Made by a program: the position numbers and the translations under genes
Shown: in pieces, positions 6,447 to 11,501 of the stretch
Numbering within the stretch: position 1 is the first letter of the stretch
How the letters are laid out: every line of letters starts with the position of its first letter
Notes under the pieces: model-generated
What the model was told of the DNA's origin: nothing
The model's database searches: none
The model's input: the letters and a program-made list of their open reading frames with translations, nothing else
NCBI GenBank assembly: GCA_902797475.1
Contig: CADBTG010000141.1
Span: forward strand, 1 to 11,501
Reading direction: 5' to 3'
From: an uncultured Lachnospiraceae bacterium
Lineage (GTDB): Bacteria > Bacillota > Clostridia > Lachnospirales > Lachnospiraceae
Length of the DNA: 11,501 nt

Positions 6447-9400
6447 CTCTGTCCCTCTGTGACACCCATTTCCTCGATGTTATACTGCACCCGTTTTTCC
6501 TCCGTGAGTTCTGCATCCGGGAACTGCCGCTTTGCCTCGTCGAGAAGTTCACGATAGTTTTTGTATCCCGCTTTGTATGCGTTCCGTCCGGACGTAAGCA
6601 CAAAACTCTGACTGTCCGGAAGGTAAATCGACGCATACGGTACATATGCCAACCGGCCGAAATCCTCTGCGTTTAAAAGACTCACCGTATAGTTATCACA
6701 TACGGCGATGATGCCGTCGGCCTCCAAAAGGTAGGAAACGCGGGTAGGAGCCTCAAAATTATTCAGGCAGGTGCCGTCTGCGAGGCGGAAAACCTTTACC
6801 CGGTAATCGTCTCCCTCCGCAAAGAAACACTCCGAATCCTTCGTGAATCCGAGGAAGCAGACAGAAAACGTCTGGATCGGAAGCTTCAGAACCGTCTCAC
6901 ACTCGGGAAGCGACAAAACACGCACATACCCGTCCGTGCACGCCATTGCCGCATACTTTCCGGTTGCATCACACACCAAGCACTGCCCCTTAGTCGTGAA
7001 CGGGGAAGGGATCCGCATTTCTTCCTTCTTCTCCGTCACGGTTCCTGTCGGAATGTCCACATACAGTAACGAGCCGTCCTCCAGGGAAATCAGGAAAATA
7101 CGACCGTCTCCGCTCAGCGCAAAGTCCGCCGTCTTTTCGAGTTTATCGTCCCGGTACACGCACTGTCCTTCCGTTATATCAATAACGGCGACGCCGCGGA
7201 AGGAACCCCTGATTGCAATATAGCGTCCGTCACTGCTGATGACAGCCCTGTAACACGTAATCGAAAGGCCGAGGCTTTCAAACGTAACCTCCTTCTCGGT
7301 TCCCGCAAAAGGATCAATCAGAATGACCCCGTCACGTGTGACAGCAAGGAAGTTGTCTCCGTAGAATCCGGTTCGAACCAGGTTATATCCGATGTCCGAA
7401 TAATGTAAGAGATTCCCGTCGGCATCGTAGAACGAGAGGCTGCCGACTTTGCCTCTGCCGTCCAGAACATAATACTTTCCGGAAGGCGCAACGCCGACGC
7501 CGACAGTTTCCTCGGGCAGTCCGGGAAGTTCCGTAAGATCCGACGCCGTGAGGCGTTTCATGACTGCCACGCTTGTGGAGTACAGACTGCTCAGGGCAAT
7601 GCCCCCGTCAAAGACTTCCATGCCGTCAAGCATCAGGTTCGTGCTGATGGTATATCCTCCGTATATCCTGCCTTCTTCGGTATTGATTGCAATGATATCG
7701 CCGTTTCTGCAGCTGATGAATGCGGTTTTCGAATTCTCACTCAGGTGCAGTGTGACTGCCGCGCCGGGAAGCGCAAACTGCGCCTTCAAATCCCCGGTCA
7801 GTTCATCATAGGAATACGCATGACCTTCCGCCGCAAGTACAAGGCTGCCCTTTTCCTCATAGTTCCGAGATCCTATAAGAAGCTTGAAATTTGAAAAATC
7901 CCACCCCTCACACGGGATGTCCCTGCTGTACAGTTTTTCTCCGTCTTCCGCACGGAAGACATCGAGCGTCAGCTGTTTCAGGCTGCTGTAGAAGAAATCC
8001 GGGTTCGTGCTTACGACTGCAACATTTCCGTTCGCCGTAATGCAAAAATCCAGGATATAGCCCTGTGAAACCGTAACCGTGCGGGAAGAAAGACCGTTCA
8101 GATCCGCAATCGTAACTCTGGCAAGTTCATCCTCGTTGACATATTGGCCGACAACAAAATACTTCCCGTCTGCCGAACGCTTGCATTCCCGGACGCTTTC
8201 CCCCGGATTCTCGCACAAAATCTCTGCCTTTTTCGTAAAATCATCGAGAGAAACCATCGTCACCTTTTCCGGACGGACGCAAAAGGCCGTGCCGATTCCG
8301 TCGGCGATGACACACTGACCGGTTTTCGCCTCAAACGGGAACCGCGCGGTTTCTTTCCCGCTGTTATCATACCGCACGGGGCACTGCTCATACGCAACCA
8401 CCACCCCGGAGGAATCGCCGACGGCGGAAACAATCCAGCCGTTATTCTTCTCCGAAAGGGGATTTTCCAGCTTCAGCAGGCGCATGCAGGAATCACAGTC
8501 CCAAACATATACCGCTTTTCCGTAATCAACGGTTGTGAGGTATTTCCCGGTACTGTCCGTAAACATGCCTCTGATCTGCTGGTCATGCGGAAGACAGCGG
8601 TCATGTGAATACTCCAAACCGCAGTCGTAAGCATGAAGCGCAGCCGCCAAAGCATACTCTGCCTCAGCGACGAACGGGCGGTCATTTCCCTCAGAAGGAA
8701 GGCCCTCCGATGCAATCAAAACCGCATCCTCACGGTTTCCTTCCTGAAGCTGCATCATGGCTTCTTCCGCATAGAACCGGGACTGATTCTTCTGCTTTTC
8801 CCGGTATTCCACAAGTATTTCATCGGCAAGCTTTGTTTTCTCGTCCGCAAGCTTCGACATCCGGTCCGCGAGCTCGCTCTTCTCGTCGGCAAGGACTGCC
8901 TTTTCATCCGCAAGCTCGGCCTTTTCGTTCGCGAGTTTCTTCATGCGGGCGGCAACACCGGCGTTATAAATACCGAACGCCGCACCCGCCGCCGCGATGA
9001 TGCCCGCGGATACAGCCGCAATCGCGATATTTCTCTTCAGGATTCGCTCGCGATGACGCTGACGGAGGTCGTCGAAGGTACAGCCGAGAATCGGCGCCGC
9101 AAGACGCAACAGCTCCGTTTTGAACTTTTTGTTCCGCTCCTTCGGCGTTTCTCCGCGCACATCGGCTGCCAAAGGCTCCACCGGTCTTCCGTTCTCGTCC
9201 GTAAGCAGCTGCGCAGGGAAGCTCTGATCCGGCTCACCGTCGACCAAAACCGCCAGAATGTGGTGCCGGTCATGAAGCTTGATGAACGTGTCAATCTCCT
9301 TAGCGACCCAATAGGAACCGGGCGTTTCCGGCGAACAGATGACAATCAGGTACTCCGATTCGCGAAGAGCCTTTGCGATATTCTCGTCCAAGTCACTGCC

Positions 9401-9568
9401 GATCGGAAGCTCCTCCTGATCGCGGAATACTCTCTCGATTCTCTTTTTACCGATCTTCTTGCGAACCGGCCCCGGAACATGATAAGTCTCAAGTCCCGCA
9501 TGAACCTTCTTCGCAAACTCCATGTCAAGCGGCGTATGCCGGTAACTGATAAAAGCATCGTAAAGCAT
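6443..9568 (-). CDS. TIR domain receptor-like protein: TIR, transmembrane helix, coiled coil, beta-propeller
   Basis: 1041 residues. Residues 1 to about 165 are a TIR domain: YDAFISYRH (3-11), VFRDQEELPIGSDLDENI (47-64), YLIVICSPETPGSYWVAKEI (73-92). E91 in the S-x-W-x3-E context matches the catalytic glutamate of NAD-cleaving TIR domains. A basic linker (LRQRHRERILKR, 168-179) precedes a membrane helix (about 181-203). Next is a heptad repeat with leucine at 212, 219, 226, 233, 240 and 247, then YAEEAMMQLQEGNREDAVLI helices and, from about 325 to 1005, WD40/PQQ-like blades (for example DSTGKYLTTVDYGKAVYVWD and SSDGRYIAIRGSFRGVAVID). The basic linker predicts the TIR domain inside and the propeller outside. 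The start is ATG 9568, with GAGGGG 6 bases upstream and 3 bases after the DHH stop. The likely role is signal sensing, possibly with NAD hydrolysis; the ligand is unknown. Confidence 0.9.
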   Translation of the reverse strand: MLYDAFISYRHTPLDMEFAKKVHAGLETYHVPGPVRKKIGKKRIERVFRDQEELPIGSDLDENIAKALRESEYLIVICSPETPGSYWVAKEIDTFIKLHDRHHILAVLVDGEPDQSFPAQLLTDENGRPVEPLAADVRGETPKERNKKFKTELLRLAAPILGCTFDDLRQRHRERILKRNIAIAAVSAGIIAAAGAAFGIYNAGVAARMKKLANEKAELADEKAVLADEKSELADRMSKLADEKTKLADEILVEYREKQKNQSRFYAEEAMMQLQEGNREDAVLIASEGLPSEGNDRPFVAEAEYALAAALHAYDCGLEYSHDRCLPHDQQIRGMFTDSTGKYLTTVDYGKAVYVWDCDSCMRLLKLENPLSEKNNGWIVSAVGDSSGVVVAYEQCPVRYDNSGKETARFPFEAKTGQCVIADGIGTAFCVRPEKVTMVSLDDFTKKAEILCENPGESVRECKRSADGKYFVVGQYVNEDELARVTIADLNGLSSRTVTVSQGYILDFCITANGNVAVVSTNPDFFYSSLKQLTLDVFRAEDGEKLYSRDIPCEGWDFSNFKLLIGSRNYEEKGSLVLAAEGHAYSYDELTGDLKAQFALPGAAVTLHLSENSKTAFISCRNGDIIAINTEEGRIYGGYTISTNLMLDGMEVFDGGIALSSLYSTSVAVMKRLTASDLTELPGLPEETVGVGVAPSGKYYVLDGRGKVGSLSFYDADGNLLHYSDIGYNLVRTGFYGDNFLAVTRDGVILIDPFAGTEKEVTFESLGLSITCYRAVISSDGRYIAIRGSFRGVAVIDITEGQCVYRDDKLEKTADFALSGDGRIFLISLEDGSLLYVDIPTGTVTEKKEEMRIPSPFTTKGQCLVCDATGKYAAMACTDGYVRVLSLPECETVLKLPIQTFSVCFLGFTKDSECFFAEGDDYRVKVFRLADGTCLNNFEAPTRVSYLLEADGIIAVCDNYTVSLLNAEDFGRLAYVPYASIYLPDSQSFVLTSGRNAYKAGYKNYRELLDEAKRQFPDAELTEEKRVQYNIEEMGVTEGQR
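8819..8935 (-). repeat. Tandem 21-bp repeat encoding LADEKxx heptads
   Basis: Inside the TIR gene, about five and a half 21-base units encode the heptads LANEKAE, LADEKAV, LADEKSE, LADRMSK, LADEKTK and LADE (residues 212-250). Units share most bases but have diverged at wobble positions. In-frame unit gain or loss would lengthen or shorten the stalk between membrane helix and propeller without breaking the frame. Confidence 0.85.
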
Positions 9569-9571
9569 TAA

Positions 9572-11083
9572 TTACCCCTCACATTTTTCATAAGTCTTTT
9601 GGAAAATACGACCCTCGATGACATATACATCCGAGACATCGTCCGCACGGACGGCAAGATAGTCACCGGTCCGTCCGAGGTAGTATTTGTCGGGATTCCA
9701 CCTCGTGAACACCTTCACACGGCCGTGGATCTCCTTCGCATAGATGCCGTCTCCGCCGACGGATTCGCAGCTTCTTGCAAACGGAAGAAGCGGAATGTGC
9801 TCGCCTGTCGCATTGTTGATGACATTCGGCTGATACTCGCCCGGGAATATGTACGGGGCGTCCGTGACCTCATAGGAGCGCTCGAATTTTGCCTGCTGAA
9901 TCGGATAAATCTCACCGTTTACGTTGATGATGATATAGAGGTCTTCGGTGATTTCCACGTCGATGTCGCCCTCAAGCGTACGTATCATAACCTTGGTGCC
10001 GGGCTCCGCTATGTCGCAGGCCCGAACGAAACCGACCCGGAACCTCTTCTTTTTATATTTGGCAAATTCGACGAGATTCGCCTTGTATTCCTCCGCATAG
10101 AGGATTGTCGTTTCATCAAAATAGGCATTCATTCTGGCCGTGATGAACCGGGTGATGTCTTCTTTCTCAAAGCGCACCCCTGCCTTCACCAGCAGGTCCT
10201 TCTTTAAAAAGCCGCCGGCCTTCACCAGGTGTCCGCCTCCGCCGCCGAGATTCTCGGCGAGGAAGGCTGCCAGCTCGCATGCCTTGACTTCTTTGATGCA
10301 GCTGCGCACCGAATACTTGATTCCGGACGGAAGGAGGTTGTAAACAACACAGGTATTGACGCCTTCGACCTCTAAGAACATGTCGCTGATAATCCCGAGA
10401 ATGTTGGAATCGCAGGGGCCTGCCTCAACGATTCCGCTGCATCTTCGGTCATCGACGATCGTATTTTTCAGGGCCTCACCCGCAATCCGAAGCTCTTCGA
10501 TTGAAAGATTGGAATTGCGGAAAAGCGTGACGGACGCCTTGTTAAACTCTGCCGTGTCGCGAAGATCCCGGTCGCTCGGATGCGAAATCTCGGAGAAATC
10601 CGCCGTGTCGGTCATCAGCCCGTAATAGAGCGCCGTGGCAACTCTCCGGTCGGCATTGATATCGATTCCCTCTGCCTGAAGCATCTCGAAGATCACAGTG
10701 GAGCACGACCCGTAATTGCTTCGCACCTCGCTCATTCCGGGGAGCTCCGCAGAAACCTGATGGTGGTCGATAACGGCAACGTTCTCGGCCGGAAATACGG
10801 TTACATTGCTCTCTTTATATTGGCAGTCCACGGTGATAAGAAGCTCGGGCGGGTCGATGCTTGTTACATGCTCACATCCGATCTCCAGGTTTTCGTTCAT
10901 CAAAACGAGATTGCTTTTCGTTATGGGATTCGCTCCGCCGTAGACAAATCGTGCGGGCACACCCTTCTGCTCCAGATACCAACGCAGCGCGAATCCGCTC
11001 GCAAGCGCGTCAGCATCGGGATTGTCGTGGCACTGGATGACAATCTGCCCGTATCCGCATAGATCCGAGAGTTTGAATGACAT
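9572..11083 (-). CDS. DHH/DHHA1 phosphoesterase (RecJ/NrnA-like) with C-terminal extension
   Basis: 503-residue cytosolic metal-dependent phosphoesterase. Motif I is HDNPDADALASG (19-30), motif II TVDC with D86, motif III DHH (106-108), and motif IV MTDTADF with D159; the DHHA1 domain has GGGGGHLVKAGG (280-291). All metal ligands expected of an NrnA-like DHH enzyme appear present, so it should be active on nanoRNA, pAp or a cyclic-dinucleotide product; which one cannot be told. NrnA-type proteins are about 310-340 residues. The extra 160 or so here include IRTLEGDI...VNGEIYPIQQAKFERSYEV (367-406) and LGRTGDYLAVR...YVIEGRIFQKTYEK (469-500), which look like two copies of one small beta module. 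The start at ATG 11083 has GGAGG 8 bases upstream; an in-frame ATG at 11200 would add 39 basic residues but lacks a ribosome binding site. The TIR gene starts 3 bases after its stop. Confidence 0.9.
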   Translation of the reverse strand: MSFKLSDLCGYGQIVIQCHDNPDADALASGFALRWYLEQKGVPARFVYGGANPITKSNLVLMNENLEIGCEHVTSIDPPELLITVDCQYKESNVTVFPAENVAVIDHHQVSAELPGMSEVRSNYGSCSTVIFEMLQAEGIDINADRRVATALYYGLMTDTADFSEISHPSDRDLRDTAEFNKASVTLFRNSNLSIEELRIAGEALKNTIVDDRRCSGIVEAGPCDSNILGIISDMFLEVEGVNTCVVYNLLPSGIKYSVRSCIKEVKACELAAFLAENLGGGGGHLVKAGGFLKKDLLVKAGVRFEKEDITRFITARMNAYFDETTILYAEEYKANLVEFAKYKKKRFRVGFVRACDIAEPGTKVMIRTLEGDIDVEITEDLYIIINVNGEIYPIQQAKFERSYEVTDAPYIFPGEYQPNVINNATGEHIPLLPFARSCESVGGDGIYAKEIHGRVKVFTRWNPDKYYLGRTGDYLAVRADDVSDVYVIEGRIFQKTYEKCEG

Positions 11084-11133
11084 AGGATAAACCTCCGTGT
11101 TCTTACTTTCGCAGTCCGTCACTTCACGGCCGC

Positions 11134-11162
11134 AAAAACGCCCCCGGAATTCCTCCCGGGCG
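11134..11162 (-). terminator. Terminator-like hairpin in the DHH-TIR operon leader (possible attenuator)
   Basis: On the minus strand, CGCCC (from 11162) can pair with GGGCG (ending 11139), with further inner G-C pairs and a small bulge, followed at once by five Ts (11138-11134). It sits between the promoter and the DHH start codon, where a terminator would only make sense as a premature stop controlling read-through. The stem is imperfect, so strength is uncertain and no ligand-binding fold is recognised. Confidence 0.45.
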
Positions 11163-11182
11163 CCTCTTGGTTGACTCTTTTT

Positions 11183-11199
11183 TGCAAAGCGTCTTTGCA
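11183..11199 (-). repeat. Perfect hairpin at the 5' end of the DHH-TIR mRNA
   Basis: TGCAAAG (11183-11189) and CTTTGCA (11193-11199) form a 7-bp stem with a 3-base loop, a few bases after the predicted transcription start near 11203. It may stabilise the 5' end of the transcript or take part in leader control together with the terminator-like hairpin downstream. On the plus strand it is followed by five Ts, but no plus-strand gene lies upstream of it. Confidence 0.55.
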
Positions 11200-11209
11200 T
11201 TTTTCATCA

Positions 11210-11221
11210 ATTGTACCACAA
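11210..11221 (-). promoter_or_regulatory. Extended -10 promoter of the DHH-TIR operon
   Basis: Read on the minus strand, TTGTGGTACAAT: a TACAAT -10 (11210-11215) preceded by TGG. It differs by one base from the two TTGTGGTATAAT promoters near 2690 and 2775. No good -35 is visible at 16-18 bases upstream. Transcription would start near 11203, leaving a leader of about 120 bases before ATG 11083. Confidence 0.6.
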
Positions 11222-11257
11222 TCGCCCGAATGCCGCCACCCGTAAACAAAAAAATCA

Positions 11258-11287
11258 TTTACAGACACCCTGTCCTTTTGCTACAAT
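11258..11287 (+). promoter_or_regulatory. Promoter for the secreted protein gene
   Basis: TTTACA (11258-11263, five of six -35 matches), an 18-base spacer and TACAAT (11282-11287), preceded by TGC as an extended -10. Transcription would start near 11294, shortly before the AAAGGAAGG ribosome binding site (11303-11311). It is divergent from the DHH-TIR promoter, with about 40 bases between the two -35 regions and start points. Confidence 0.7.
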
Positions 11288-11318
11288 TTCAGTAACACTT
11301 CGAAAGGAAGGTATATGT

Positions 11319-11501
11319 ATGAGGAAATCTTTGGCATTTTTGCTTACATTGGTTCTGTTGCTTTCTCTGACAGCTTCGTTCTCCGCAGCCGCGGACGGGT
11401 CCGATCTTTTCACACCCCCGGCTCCGGAGCATGTCTCCGTAAGATGGATGGAAACCAACGACTCTCCCACATCCTGCTCCTTCTCCTACAGCGTTCCGAC
11501 A
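11319..11501 (+). CDS. Secreted protein, N-terminus only (cut by window edge)
   Basis: 61 residues are visible. MRKSLAFLLTLVLLLSLTAS followed by FSAAADGSD is a classic Sec signal peptide: a basic start, a leucine-rich core, and an A-x-A type cleavage site around residues 23-25. No lipobox cysteine is present, so it should be released or retained by a later domain. The mature part begins with Pro/Ser-rich sequence and SVRWMETNDSP, and I recognise no domain. The start at 11319 was chosen over an ATG at 11315 in another frame because only the former gives the signal peptide and stays open; AAAGGAAGG precedes it by 7 bases. Confidence 0.8.
   Translation, partial: MRKSLAFLLTLVLLLSLTASFSAAADGSDLFTPPAPEHVSVRWMETNDSPTSCSFSYSVPT

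Noticed and set aside
8633..9571. Plus-strand open frame of 312 codons opposite the TIR domain
   Set aside because: Antisense shadow of the TIR, membrane and stalk coding region; its composition is unnatural and there is no convincing ribosome binding site.
11084..11200. Upstream ATG at 11200 extending the DHH enzyme by 39 residues
   Set aside because: It lacks a ribosome binding site, is only a few bases after the predicted transcription start, and crosses both leader hairpins; DHH proteins normally start just before motif I, as from 11083.
11084..11203. Possible cyclic di-AMP or other riboswitch upstream of the DHH gene
   Set aside because: The leader is short and I recognise none of the conserved sequence blocks of a known riboswitch; only two simple hairpins can be supported.

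Overview
The window looks like a chromosomal segment of an anaerobic Firmicute of the Clostridia (Lachnospiraceae- or Oscillospiraceae-like). The basis is strong AGGAGG-type ribosome binding sites, extended -10 promoters, a moderately GC-rich composition, and the protein types present: an unrestricted MATE pump, a DUF1273/YpsA-like SLOG protein, a SPASM radical SAM enzyme, and a TIR receptor with a C-terminal propeller. No exact organism can be named. No tRNA, rRNA, CRISPR array, insertion sequence or phage gene is visible. No gene-free stretch exceeds about 250 bases.

Layout. (1) Positions 1-2580, minus strand: a three-gene unit read GNAT acetyltransferase (2580-1831), SLOG-fold protein (1834-1340), MATE efflux transporter (1304 to beyond the left edge). 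The first two overlap by 4 bases. (2) Positions 2581-2826: a divergent promoter region with two mirror-image copies of TTGTGGTATAAT. (3) Positions 2827-4187, plus strand: a SPASM radical SAM enzyme followed by an 81-residue lipoprotein-like peptide. This is a good candidate for an enzyme with its own substrate and resembles the rSAM/lipoprotein systems known mainly from Bacteroidetes. A strong hairpin (4233-4260) ends it. (4) Positions 4279-6048, minus strand: a 589-residue cytosolic TIM-barrel, glycoside-hydrolase-like protein with its own promoter. (5) Positions 6159-11083, minus strand: a compact three-gene operon of DHH phosphoesterase, a 1041-residue TIR / membrane / coiled-coil / beta-propeller protein, and a 95-residue small protein. 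Gaps are +3 and -4 bases. A leader of about 120 bases with two hairpins precedes it. (6) Positions 11319-11501, plus strand: the start of a secreted protein with a clear signal peptide.

Two parts deserve most attention. The radical SAM enzyme and small lipoprotein pair may form a peptide- or lipoprotein-modifying system. In the DHH-TIR-small protein operon, a DHH hydrolase of the nucleotide or oligonucleotide type is co-expressed with a TIR protein that keeps the glutamate of NAD-cleaving TIR domains. The TIR protein appears to be a membrane receptor with its propeller outside the cell, so the operon could be a signalling or defence module. Family assignments rest on motif recognition by eye; functional links within operons are inference.
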